A DNA stretch of 64,000 nt from Nocardiopsis sp. TSRI0078 (lineage in GTDB: Bacteria > Actinomycetota > Actinomycetes > Streptosporangiales > Streptosporangiaceae): positions 248,001-312,000 of the forward strand of contig NZ_LWLB01000001.1 of assembly GCF_001905145.1 (NCBI RefSeq), in the 5' to 3' direction. Under the pieces are notes generated by a model. It had not been told where the DNA came from. It saw nothing but the letters and a program-made list of their open reading frames with translations, and made no database searches. A program made the translations under genes and the position numbers. Numbering within the stretch: the first letter of the stretch is position 1; each line of letters opens with the position of its first letter. Positions 54,118 to 62,120 of this stretch are shown in pieces.

Positions 54118-54786
54118 TCACCTCCCGTACTCGTCGTTGAGGCGCCACCAGACGTACGGGGACTCCTGCGGGCGGCCTGCGGGGGTGTCCTCCCAGGTCT
54201 CCTGCCGCCCGAACGGGGTCAGGTCGAGCAGGCTCCAGTTGGTGCCGAGCTTCTCCACCCCCCGCCCCTCGGTGAAGTAGGTCCGGTAGACCGCGTCCCC
54301 GTCGCGCAGGTAGACGCTCAGCCCGAAGCTGTCGGATCCGTCCACCGTGACGCCCATGTCCTCGTTGAAGCCGCTCTGGAAGGACGAGTACCAGGGCACC
54401 GTCCATCCCATCCGCTCGCGGACGCGTGAGATCTCCGGGTACGGTGCCCGCGACACGACGGCGAGCGTGGTGTCCCGGGCGTTCAGGTGTGCCGGGTGCC
54501 CGAGGTTGTCCACGAACATCGAGCAGCCCTCGCACTGGTGCTCCGAGCCCGGCGGCAGCATGAAGTGGTACACGATGAGCTGGCTCCGGCCCTCGAAGAC
54601 GTCCACCAGGGACGTCTTGCCGTCCCTTCCCTCGAAGGCGTACCCGCCGTCGACCCTGACCATGGGCTGGCGCCGGCGTTCCGCCGCCAGCCGGTCCTGG
54701 TACCGGGTCAGCTCCTTCTCCTGCGCGAGCAGCCGCTCCCGGCTCTCACGCCACTCGTCCTCGGACACCACCTGGGGCAGGTTCAT
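54118..54786 (-). CDS. DUF899 thioredoxin-fold protein
   Basis: Predicted 222-residue protein of the DUF899 family, distantly related to AhpC/thioredoxin folds. Markers are VVSEDEWRESRERLLAQEKELTRYQDRLAAERRR at the N-terminus, LIVYHFMLPPGSEHQCEGCSMFVDNLGH with the CxxC pair in the usual place, and FNEDMGVTVDGSDSFGLSVYLRDGDAVYRTYF. The biochemical role is not known; a redox function is likely. AAGGAAGG precedes the ATG at 54786. The MFS gene starts only eight bases after its stop. Confidence 0.88.
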   Translation of the reverse strand: MNLPQVVSEDEWRESRERLLAQEKELTRYQDRLAAERRRQPMVRVDGGYAFEGRDGKTSLVDVFEGRSQLIVYHFMLPPGSEHQCEGCSMFVDNLGHPAHLNARDTTLAVVSRAPYPEISRVRERMGWTVPWYSSFQSGFNEDMGVTVDGSDSFGLSVYLRDGDAVYRTYFTEGRGVEKLGTNWSLLDLTPFGRQETWEDTPAGRPQESPYVWWRLNDEYGR

Positions 54787-54909
54787 GGCTCTTCCTTCCT
54801 TTTCGACGGTCGCGGGCGGTGCCGTGGGACCGCCCGGCGGATTCCACGCTCGCACCGCCCGCTTACGGTTCTCTGGTCGGCGGACTTACCGCGCGTGAGC
54901 GGGCGCCCG

Positions 54910-55326
54910 TCAGTCGCCCGTACTCGTCGCCTTGGAGTTCTGGTAGGCGGCGATCAGCCATCCGCCCCCGTCGCGGACCATCACACAGGTGGCGAAGAAG
55001 GCCATGTCCGCCTCCTCAGGGGGGACACCGGGGACCTCGACCCTTCCCTGGGTGACGACCAGCGCCACGTCCTCGCGGACGAACCGCACGTCCAGCGGCC
55101 GGATGTCGACCCGGGTGCCCTTGTAGGGCCCCTCGAACCCCTGCGCCATGAACGCGCGGATCCCTTCCCGTCCGCGCATGTAGGCGTCGCCGATCAGGCT
55201 CGCGTCCTGGGCGAAGAGTTCCGCGAACGCGTCCGCGTCGTTGTCGGCCCACGCGGCGGCCACCCCGTCCACGAGGGCCCGGACCGCCCGCTCGTCCCGG
55301 CCTGCGACGACCGTGTCTTCCGTCAT
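54910..55326 (-). CDS. SgcJ/EcaC-type NTF2-like protein (copy 4)
   Basis: Predicted 138-residue NTF2-fold protein: LVDGVAAAWADNDADAFAELFAQDASLIGDAYMRGREGIRAFMAQGFEG, VRFVREDVALVVTQGRV, and CVMVRDGGGWLIAAYQNSK. It is the shortest and most divergent of the four copies, with REGIRAFM for REEIRAFM and YQNSK for YQNSP. The ATG at 55326 follows a good GGAGAGGAAGGG site. It leads the unit containing the DUF899 gene and the exporter. Confidence 0.85.
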   Translation of the reverse strand: MTEDTVVAGRDERAVRALVDGVAAAWADNDADAFAELFAQDASLIGDAYMRGREGIRAFMAQGFEGPYKGTRVDIRPLDVRFVREDVALVVTQGRVEVPGVPPEEADMAFFATCVMVRDGGGWLIAAYQNSKATSTGD

Positions 55327-55542
55327 GCTGTGCCCTTCCTCTCCTCTGCCGCGGCGGCGGGCCCGCTGCCCGCAGCGCGCCTCCCCATGCTTGTCCGGGT
55401 CAGGCGGGCCGACGTCTTCTGGATTGCGGCAGGAGCGGCGGAAGCGACGGATGCACAACCAGGAGGAAGCCAGGACACCGGCCGTCACCCCAGGATGTCC
55501 CGAGGCACTGATCGGCCGAAGCGGAACTAGAAAGGCACAGCA
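55327..55542. promoter_or_regulatory. Divergent promoter 3 of the cluster, with two motif copies
   Basis: On the minus strand GCAATCCAGAAG (complement of 55416-55427) faces NTF2 copy 4, 89 bases before its start. It is part of a 13-base identity with promoter 1. A weaker plus-strand copy, CACAACCAGGAG at 55454-55465, faces the secreted-protein gene 77 bases before its start. Confidence 0.55.
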
Positions 55543-57441
55543 GTGACCAACCCATCCCGTTCCCCCCGACCGCGGAGACTCTCGATCCTCGGAGCCGCCG
55601 GACTGACGTTCCCGGTGGTCGCCGCGGTCCTCTCCGCCCCATCCGTGTCAGCGGCGACCGCACCCACCACGACCGGACCGGCCACGGGCTTCGAGGAGAC
55701 CGTCCTGGCCTCGGGAGACACCGTGACGGTCTTCCCCGAGGAGGGCCACGTGTCCGTCAGCCCGGCTCCGGGGCGCGAGGACGTCCGGTTCACCTCCGTG
55801 CGCTCGGGCGGGCGGCACCTCGTCCTGCCCGCCGACGCCCGTGCCGCCGCGGCGGGCGCGGGAGGTGGCCCGGAGGCCTACGACCTGTCCGGCACCGCCG
55901 CGCCCATGGCACTGGCCGACGACGGATGCGGCGAGTGCCACGAGCTGAGGATCCGCCACGTGGGTCCGGACGGAGAGCCGACGGACGGCGCGGAGTCCCT
56001 GGTCCTGGGCCTGGACGGCGACGTGCTGGAGTTCGCGGGCGGCTCCGCCGAGGCCGCGCTCACCCTCCCTGAGGGCCGTTACATGCTGGTCACCGACATC
56101 ACGGACTTCTCCGACCCCGACGCGGACTGGCACCGGCTGGTACACCCCCTGCTCGCCCTCGACGGGGACTCCGAGGTCCTGATGGACGCCACCACGACGC
56201 GCCCGGTCGGCACGGACCCCGGCGTGGAGGACGCGGAGGCCGCCCTGGTGGAGGTCGGTGTCGAGAACCGCCGGGGAGGGGCGCCGGTGAGCGTCTCCCT
56301 CCAGACCGACGACTTCTCCGGTCTTCACACGGCCCAGGTCGGACCGGCGGAGACCGTGGACGGCCTCACCTCCTTCGTCGCCTCGACGTGGGCGCACCGG
56401 GGCGACGACGGCGGATTCCTCGGCGCCCCGTCCTCACACCACCTCCTCGACACCGTGGAGGGCTCCTTCCCGACCGGATACGACCGGACCGTGGCCCCGG
56501 GGGACCTGGCCGTCCTGACCGCCGACCACCTCGCCCAGACCCCGGGGCACGGGGCCACGAAGGCACTGTTCGGCACCGCTCCCGGTGTGAGCCACACCGC
56601 GACCGTCTTCCTTCCGCACACGCTGCCCTCCACCACCGTGCACCACCTGGAGGCGGGGGAGGTCATGTGGAGCAGCGCGTTCGGGGAGAACCGCGTGGAG
56701 GACGACGGGACCGTCCGGGACGTCACCGCGCTCGGCTCGGTGCCCCGCTCCTACGAGGCGGGCGAAGAGTACGCGGAACGGTGGAACGCCTCCGTGATCG
56801 GGCCGATGTTCCTCTGGTCCGAGCACGGCGTGCGCACCGGGGACGAACTGTGGTTCGGCATGCCGATGTACTCCGACCAGGACCGGCACCAGGGCGGTTC
56901 CCGGACCGACTCGTCCTCCATCCGGCTCTTCCAGGACGGCGCGCTCGTGGGCGAGTCGTCCACGGGGCACCTGAGCGCCGACCTCGCGCCCGGTGACAGC
57001 GAACTGCGTGTGGAGAGCCGAACGACGCGCGAGTCGTTCTCCGACCTGTCCACCCGCGTCGAGGCCGTGTGGACCGTCTCCTCCTCCACTCCGGAGTCGG
57101 GCCAGGAGAGGCTTCCGCTCTGGTTGGTGCGCTACCAGCCGGACGTGGACGCCCGCAACACCGTGGACGCCCGGGGCCTGCTCCGGCTGCCGTTCTCGGT
57201 CGAGTCCCAGCCGGGATCCGCCCCGGGGCGTGTCGAGGAGGTCACCGTCGAGGCCTCGGCGGACGACGGCCGGACGTGGGACCAGGTACGCGTCGTCGAA
57301 CGCGGGGACGGCGGGTACACGGCGCTGGTCCGCCTCCCGCGCCGGGACGGCGAGTACCTCTCCCTCCGGGCCCGGCTCTCGGACTCCGAGGGCAGCACCC
57401 TGGAGCAGACGATCATCCGCGCCCTGCGCCTGTCCGACTGA
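55543..57441 (+). CDS. Large secreted beta-sandwich protein, peptidase-like flanking domains without the peptidase
   Basis: Predicted 632-residue exported protein. A signal peptide (LSILGAAGLTFPVVAAVLSAPSVSA, about 13-38) is followed by VLASGDTVTVFPEEG, then HELRIRHVGPDGEPTDGAESLVLGLDGD and several beta-rich stretches. These resemble the accessory segments of large actinobacterial S8 peptidases, but no Asp-His-Ser subtilase domain is present. A single CGECH at about residue 127 matches the haem c motif by pattern only. The GTG at 55543 has GAAAGG upstream. Function unknown; possibly a binding or shielding protein for the exported product. Confidence 0.72.
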   Translation: MTNPSRSPRPRRLSILGAAGLTFPVVAAVLSAPSVSAATAPTTTGPATGFEETVLASGDTVTVFPEEGHVSVSPAPGREDVRFTSVRSGGRHLVLPADARAAAAGAGGGPEAYDLSGTAAPMALADDGCGECHELRIRHVGPDGEPTDGAESLVLGLDGDVLEFAGGSAEAALTLPEGRYMLVTDITDFSDPDADWHRLVHPLLALDGDSEVLMDATTTRPVGTDPGVEDAEAALVEVGVENRRGGAPVSVSLQTDDFSGLHTAQVGPAETVDGLTSFVASTWAHRGDDGGFLGAPSSHHLLDTVEGSFPTGYDRTVAPGDLAVLTADHLAQTPGHGATKALFGTAPGVSHTATVFLPHTLPSTTVHHLEAGEVMWSSAFGENRVEDDGTVRDVTALGSVPRSYEAGEEYAERWNASVIGPMFLWSEHGVRTGDELWFGMPMYSDQDRHQGGSRTDSSSIRLFQDGALVGESSTGHLSADLAPGDSELRVESRTTRESFSDLSTRVEAVWTVSSSTPESGQERLPLWLVRYQPDVDARNTVDARGLLRLPFSVESQPGSAPGRVEEVTVEASADDGRTWDQVRVVERGDGGYTALVRLPRRDGEYLSLRARLSDSEGSTLEQTIIRALRLSD

Positions 57442-57485
57442 GCAGCCCGACCGGAACACCGTCCACGGCGACCCCGGAGGTCCAC

Positions 57486-57860
57486 ATGAAGCACAAGCGA
57501 TCCACGTTCCTGACGACCGCCCTGGCCGCGGCGGCGACCGCCGCGCTCCTGCACGCCCAGCCCGCATGGGCCGACACCTCGTGCCTGTCCGTCCCGACCG
57601 ACCCGGCCCTCTCCGCCAGCGGCACGCACGTGAGCGCCGGCGCCCGCAACGGCTGCGGGGCGCTGACCGTGCTCTGGCTGGTCCGCCTCGCCACCCCGAC
57701 GCAGCCGCGCACCATCCAGGAGCGGGCCCTCCCGGCGGGGACGGAGGGAACCGTCCACGTCGACTGCCGACGGACCGGGACCCACTCCTACCAGGCCGTG
57801 GTCTGGGACCCGAACATGATGTTCAACCGCACGTCGTCCACCGTCACCCTCACCTGCTGA
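57486..57860 (+). CDS. Small secreted protein with four cysteines
   Basis: Predicted 124-residue exported protein. The signal peptide MKHKRSTFLTTALAAAATAALLHAQPAWA ends near residue 29. The mature 95 residues look like a small beta-sandwich with four cysteines (TSCLS, NGCGAL, VDCRR and a C-terminal TC), consistent with two disulfides. It resembles a common family of small secreted Streptomyces proteins of unknown function. It lacks the recognisable sequence of chromoprotein apoproteins such as neocarzinostatin. It follows the large secreted protein by 44 bases and is likely co-expressed. Confidence 0.72.
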   Translation: MKHKRSTFLTTALAAAATAALLHAQPAWADTSCLSVPTDPALSASGTHVSAGARNGCGALTVLWLVRLATPTQPRTIQERALPAGTEGTVHVDCRRTGTHSYQAVVWDPNMMFNRTSSTVTLTC

Positions 57861-57879
57861 ACCGGCGCGGCGGAAGGGC

Positions 57880-60800
57880 TCAGGTGAGGGTGAGCGCGAA
57901 CGCCTCCTCCGGGCTCATCCGCCGCCCCAGCGCGAAGCCGGACTCGAAGCCCCCGTCTCCGAGCCCGTCCCTCAGCAGCCGCTCCACCCGCCGGACGTCC
58001 CCGCTCTCCGCCTCCGGGAGCGGGGCACCGACGGACACCCGGGTGGCGTGGGCCGCGCCGAGAAGCCGCGCGGCGACGGCGTGGCGGCTCGCGGCCGCCG
58101 TGGCGGCCGCGAGCCCCTCCAGGGAGAGGGCCAGGGCCCTCGGGTCGCCGACCCTGCACGCGGCCTCGTACCCCTCCGCATGCAGTCGGAGGGAGTCGTC
58201 GACACGTCCCTCCAGCTCGGCGACGAAGCCGAGTTCCGCGAGGAGGAGGGTGTCGACCACGTCGGTGTCCACCTCGGACCGGCGGTTCCAGTCCAGGACG
58301 GCCCCCAGGTGCTCCCGCGCCTCGCGGAGCCTTCCCTCCCGACGTGCGCCGAGGCCGAGGCCGATCCGCGCGAACAGCTCCCCCACCTTGTACCCGCTGT
58401 CGGCCGCGAGGCGCATGGCCCTCTCATGGTGTGCGCGCGCGCCGGCGAAGTCGCCGGACAGCATGTCGATCCTGGCCAGGCCTGTGACCGCGTCGGCCTC
58501 GTCGGGCCACATCCTGAGCTCCCGCGCCCGGCGAGCGCTCTCCCCGTGCAGCTCGCGGGCCCGGTCGTAGTCCCCGACCACCTCGGCCCACGACGCGAGG
58601 GAGAACGAAGCCTGGATCAGCCCCCAGCCGTCCCCCAGTTCGGCGAACAGCCTGTGCCCCTCCTCCGCGTCGCGCCGCAGGGCCTCCAGGTCGCCACGCG
58701 AGTGCGCCTGCCCCGCCAGCACGCAGAGGGCGGCGGCCTCCGTCCAGCGGTCGCCCGAGCACCGGGAGAGCTCCAGGGCGCGCTCGGCCATGGGCGCCCC
58801 CGTGGCGGCGCCACCGGTGTTCAGCAGCGCGTACGCCAGGAACCACGAAGCCCTCGGCGAGCACCGCGCCTCGCCGTCGCGGAAGAGCTCCACGACACGG
58901 CCCACGTGTCCCTCGGTGTCGGCGCCGGCCCCGTCCAGCAGGGCCAGGCCCGACCACCACCCCTCCACGTCGGCGGCCGCCTCAGCTCCCAGCGACTCCT
59001 TCCGGCGGCACAGCTCACGCAAGAACGCGCGCCCCTCGGCCAGCCTGCCTCGGAGCAGCCAGTACCAGGCCGACGGCTCGGCCAGCGCCCAGGCCCCTTC
59101 CGCGTCCTCGGCACGCAGCGCCTCCTCCAGAGCGGTCCGGATGTTCGCCGACTCTCCGTCGAGCAGGTCCAGCGCCTCCCGCTGCCCGTCACCGCGCAGC
59201 AGGGGGGCCGTGCGGCCGACCAGACCGGTGTAGTACTCCAGGTGGCGGCGGCGGACACGACCGCCCTCGCCGGACTCGTCGAGCCGCTCCCCCGCGTAGG
59301 CCGCGATGGTCTCCAGAAGGCGAAAGCGCCTGCCGCCCCTCCCGGAACCCTTCGGCGAGGAGACCACGAGCGACCTGTCGACCAGCCGGGCGAGGGAGCC
59401 CGCGACCTCCGCTGAGCCGACGCCGTCCCCGGAGCACACGGCCTCCGCGGAGGCGAGGTCGCACCCGTCGGCGTACACGGCGAGGCGGCGCAGGACCGCG
59501 CGCTCCCGTTCCGGGAGCAGGTCCCAGCTCCAGTCGGTGACCGCGCGCAGGGTCCGCTGCCGCGGGGACGCCGACCTTCGGCCCCCGTCGAGCAGGCGGA
59601 AACGGCCGTCCAGGCGTTCGAGTACCTCGGCCACGCCCAGGGAGCACACCCGGGAAGCCGCCAGCTCCAGCGCGAGGGGGAGTCCGTCCAACCTCCTGCA
59701 CAGGGCCGCCACGTCCGCGGTGTTGGCTCCGTCCAGCGTGAACCCGTGGCAGGCCGCGGAGGCGCGTTCCACGAAAAGCAGCACCGCCGCGCTCTGCCCC
59801 ACGCGCCCGGCGTCGGCATCGGGCTCGGGCAGCTCCAGGGGCGGCACCTCCCAGCGGAGCTCCGCGTCCACCGCCAGGGGTTCGCGACTGGTCAGTAGCA
59901 CACGCACACGGGGGGCGTCCCGCAGGAGGGACTCCACCAGCGGGGCGAGCGGTTCGACCACGTGCTCGCAGTTGTCGACGACGAGCAGGACGTCCCTCCT
60001 GGCGAGAGCGGCGGTCACCGCCTCCTCCGGGCGGATCGGTCCCGGCCCTGGTCTCAGGTCCAGCGCGTGCGCCATCCCGGCGGCCAGGGAGGAGGTGTCC
60101 GAGGGGTCGTCGGAGGGGTCGAGTGCGGCCAGCTCCACCAGCACCACGTCATGACCGGCGTCCTCCTCGCGCGCGGCGACCTCCAGCGCCACCCGTGTCT
60201 TGCCGACGCCTCCGGGGCCGGTGAGGGTGACCATCCGGTGGTCACCCAGGAGTTTGCGCACGTCCTCGACCGCGTCCTCACGGCCGACCAGGCGGGTGAG
60301 CCCCCGCAGGGACCGGTTCCGGGCGGGTGCGGACCCCCGTGGGGAGGCCGCAGGGAGCTCTTCGCGCAAAATCGCGCCCTGGAGCTCTCGCAGGCCCTCA
60401 CCGGGTTCGAGTCCGAGTTCCTCGCTGAGGAGGGAGCGCAGCTGGGCGTAGCTGTCCAGGGCCTCGCTCCGGCGGCCCGCGTGGTGAAGGGCCCTCATCT
60501 GCGCTGCGCGCAGGCGCTCGCGCAGCGGGTACCGGAGCACCAGCTCCTCCAGCTCGCCGATGATCCGCGAGTGCTCCCCCGCCTCGACCAGGGCCTCGGC
60601 TCTGGCCTCCAGGGCCTCCACGCGCTCCTCGTCCAGGCGCCCGGCCGCGGCCAGGACCGCGGGCTCGCCCCCGAAGTCCGCGTAGGCGGGGCCCCTCCAG
60701 AGGTTCAGGGCCTCGGTGAGGTCGGCCGCCCGGGCGGCGGGGTCCGTTCGCCGGCGCGCCGATCCCACCAGGTCGCGGAAGCGCCAGGAGTCGACCGTGT

Positions 60801-61095
60801 CCCGCCCGGCGGCGAGCAGGTAGCCGGCGTCCTTCCGGACGACGAGTTCCCGGCCTCCCGGCTCGGCCCCGTCCAGGACGCGCCTCAGCTGGGAGACCTT
60901 CGCGTGCAGGGCCGCGCTCGCGTGCTCCGGAGGCCTTCCCTCCCAGATCTCGTCGACGAGCCGCGCCGGCGGGACCGGGCGGCCCTCCGCCACGAGCAGG
61001 GAGGCCAGCAGCGCACGGACCTTGCGTCCCGGCACGGCGACCCGCTCGTCCGCGTCCGTCCAGACGGCCACTGGACCGAGAACTCCGAATCTCAT
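57880..61095 (-). CDS. SARP-family transcriptional activator with NB-ARC and TPR domains (AfsR-like)
   Basis: Predicted 1071-residue regulator, the likely pathway activator. Domains: OmpR-type winged helix (about 1-95, MRFGVLGPVAVWTDADERVAVPGRKVRALLA), bacterial activator domain (about 100-245, WRFRDLV to LLSEELGLEPGEGLRELQ), and NB-ARC ATPase with P-loop GPGGVGKT at 293-300, LLVVDNCEHV and LPLALELAASRV. A long helical TPR-like region follows (about 690-1060). The ATG at 61095 starts at the conserved MRFGVLGP. It is convergent with the secreted-protein genes, with only 19 bases between. Size and layout match large SARPs of antibiotic clusters. Confidence 0.92.
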   Translation of the reverse strand: MRFGVLGPVAVWTDADERVAVPGRKVRALLASLLVAEGRPVPPARLVDEIWEGRPPEHASAALHAKVSQLRRVLDGAEPGGRELVVRKDAGYLLAAGRDTVDSWRFRDLVGSARRRTDPAARAADLTEALNLWRGPAYADFGGEPAVLAAAGRLDEERVEALEARAEALVEAGEHSRIIGELEELVLRYPLRERLRAAQMRALHHAGRRSEALDSYAQLRSLLSEELGLEPGEGLRELQGAILREELPAASPRGSAPARNRSLRGLTRLVGREDAVEDVRKLLGDHRMVTLTGPGGVGKTRVALEVAAREEDAGHDVVLVELAALDPSDDPSDTSSLAAGMAHALDLRPGPGPIRPEEAVTAALARRDVLLVVDNCEHVVEPLAPLVESLLRDAPRVRVLLTSREPLAVDAELRWEVPPLELPEPDADAGRVGQSAAVLLFVERASAACHGFTLDGANTADVAALCRRLDGLPLALELAASRVCSLGVAEVLERLDGRFRLLDGGRRSASPRQRTLRAVTDWSWDLLPERERAVLRRLAVYADGCDLASAEAVCSGDGVGSAEVAGSLARLVDRSLVVSSPKGSGRGGRRFRLLETIAAYAGERLDESGEGGRVRRRHLEYYTGLVGRTAPLLRGDGQREALDLLDGESANIRTALEEALRAEDAEGAWALAEPSAWYWLLRGRLAEGRAFLRELCRRKESLGAEAAADVEGWWSGLALLDGAGADTEGHVGRVVELFRDGEARCSPRASWFLAYALLNTGGAATGAPMAERALELSRCSGDRWTEAAALCVLAGQAHSRGDLEALRRDAEEGHRLFAELGDGWGLIQASFSLASWAEVVGDYDRARELHGESARRARELRMWPDEADAVTGLARIDMLSGDFAGARAHHERAMRLAADSGYKVGELFARIGLGLGARREGRLREAREHLGAVLDWNRRSEVDTDVVDTLLLAELGFVAELEGRVDDSLRLHAEGYEAACRVGDPRALALSLEGLAAATAAASRHAVAARLLGAAHATRVSVGAPLPEAESGDVRRVERLLRDGLGDGGFESGFALGRRMSPEEAFALTLT

Positions 61096-61264
61096 AGGCG
61101 ACCGGAGGCGCAGCGAACAGTTCGGGACCGTCGCCCCCGTCTTCCTCCCCTGGGCGCTCGGCGCCACCGCGTGCGGTCTCCCGGTGGCCCTCGCAGACAC
61201 GTTACGCCCCATCGGGCCCCGTCCACCAGCACGCGCGAGCTCTGTCCACGGGCTCGGCGGGAGG

Positions 61265-61293
61265 GGTCCGGCCCGCCGGGCGCGGGCCGGACC
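61265..61293. terminator. Terminator after the TIGR03084 gene
   Basis: A perfect 12-bp GC stem with a five-base loop lies 30 bases past the stop on the minus strand, separating this operon from the SARP gene. Confidence 0.65.
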
Positions 61294-61322
61294 GGGAACC
61301 GTTCACGGCTCCCCGGATGAGG

Positions 61323-62120
61323 TCAGGCCTTGGCGAACTGGCCGGGTTCGCGTCCGGGCCCGGCGGGCCCCCTGTAGGCCTGGGCGATGTCGAGCCAGTG
61401 GTCGGCGTCGGGACCGACCGCGGTCACATCGAGGTCGTCGCGGTGGCGGCGCCTCGTGACCAGCAGGCAGAAGTCGACCGCGTCACCGGTGATCCTCTGC
61501 TCGGCGTCGACCGGGCCGAACTCCCAGACCTCGCCGGACGGGGCCGTCAGCTCGAACCGGAACTCGGTGTCCGGCGGCGTGAGTCCGCGGGACTGGTAGC
61601 CGAACTCCCAGGTCATCACCGCGAAGCCCACCACGTTGCGGATGCGGTCGGTGCGTTCTGGAGCAACACCCAGCGCGTCAGCCACGTCCTGGCCGTGCGC
61701 GAGGAGCTCCATCATGCCCGCGCAGGCGAGCACGGCCGGGGGGATCGGACGCACGAGCCACGGGACCAGCTGGTCCGGGGGCGCGGCCGCGAGCGCCTCG
61801 ACGGCGAACTCACGGTCGGTGCGCCACCGTGCCAGCAGCTTCTCGGGGTCGTCCAGCGGGTAGGTCGCCAGAACCGCGTTGACGGCCCCGTCGAAGTCGC
61901 CGGAGGCTCCGGACGTCATCGCCTCGAACGCCTCGGCGTCCGAGGCCGCGGTTCCGGCGAGCCGGAAGACGAAGCAGAGGTGGGCGACCTGGTGGGCCAC
62001 GGTCCATCCCGGAGCCGGGGTGTCACGCGCCCAGTCGGAGGGGTGCAGGTCGGCCACGAGGGCGTCCAGTCCGGAGGCCTCGGCGGCCAGGTCCGCGATC
62101 ACGTCGGGCAGGTTGTTCAC
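61323..62120 (-). CDS. TIGR03084-family metal-binding protein (DinB/MDMPI fold)
   Basis: Predicted 265-residue protein of the mycothiol-dependent maleylpyruvate isomerase N-terminal/DinB-like group, TIGR03084 type. The N-terminal four-helix bundle holds the metal histidines in PGWTVAHQVAHLCFVFRL (about 38-55) and LLAHGQDVADALG (about 143-155). The C-terminal domain is FRFELTAPSGEVWEFGP to the ITGDAVDFCLLVTRRRH strand-helix. Its physiological role is not known. The GTG at 62120 overlaps the upstream stop as GTGA. Confidence 0.87.
   Translation of the reverse strand: MNNLPDVIADLAAEASGLDALVADLHPSDWARDTPAPGWTVAHQVAHLCFVFRLAGTAASDAEAFEAMTSGASGDFDGAVNAVLATYPLDDPEKLLARWRTDREFAVEALAAAPPDQLVPWLVRPIPPAVLACAGMMELLAHGQDVADALGVAPERTDRIRNVVGFAVMTWEFGYQSRGLTPPDTEFRFELTAPSGEVWEFGPVDAEQRITGDAVDFCLLVTRRRHRDDLDVTAVGPDADHWLDIAQAYRGPAGPGREPGQFAKA

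Noticed and set aside
55900..55960. CGECH as a cytochrome c haem site in the large secreted protein
   Set aside because: A single CXXCH without surrounding cytochrome c features or maturation genes is most simply a chance match or a local disulfide.
57486..57860. Neocarzinostatin-type enediyne apoprotein
   Set aside because: It is secreted and has four cysteines, but the spacing and sequence do not match the apoprotein family; it fits a general small secreted actinomycete family better.
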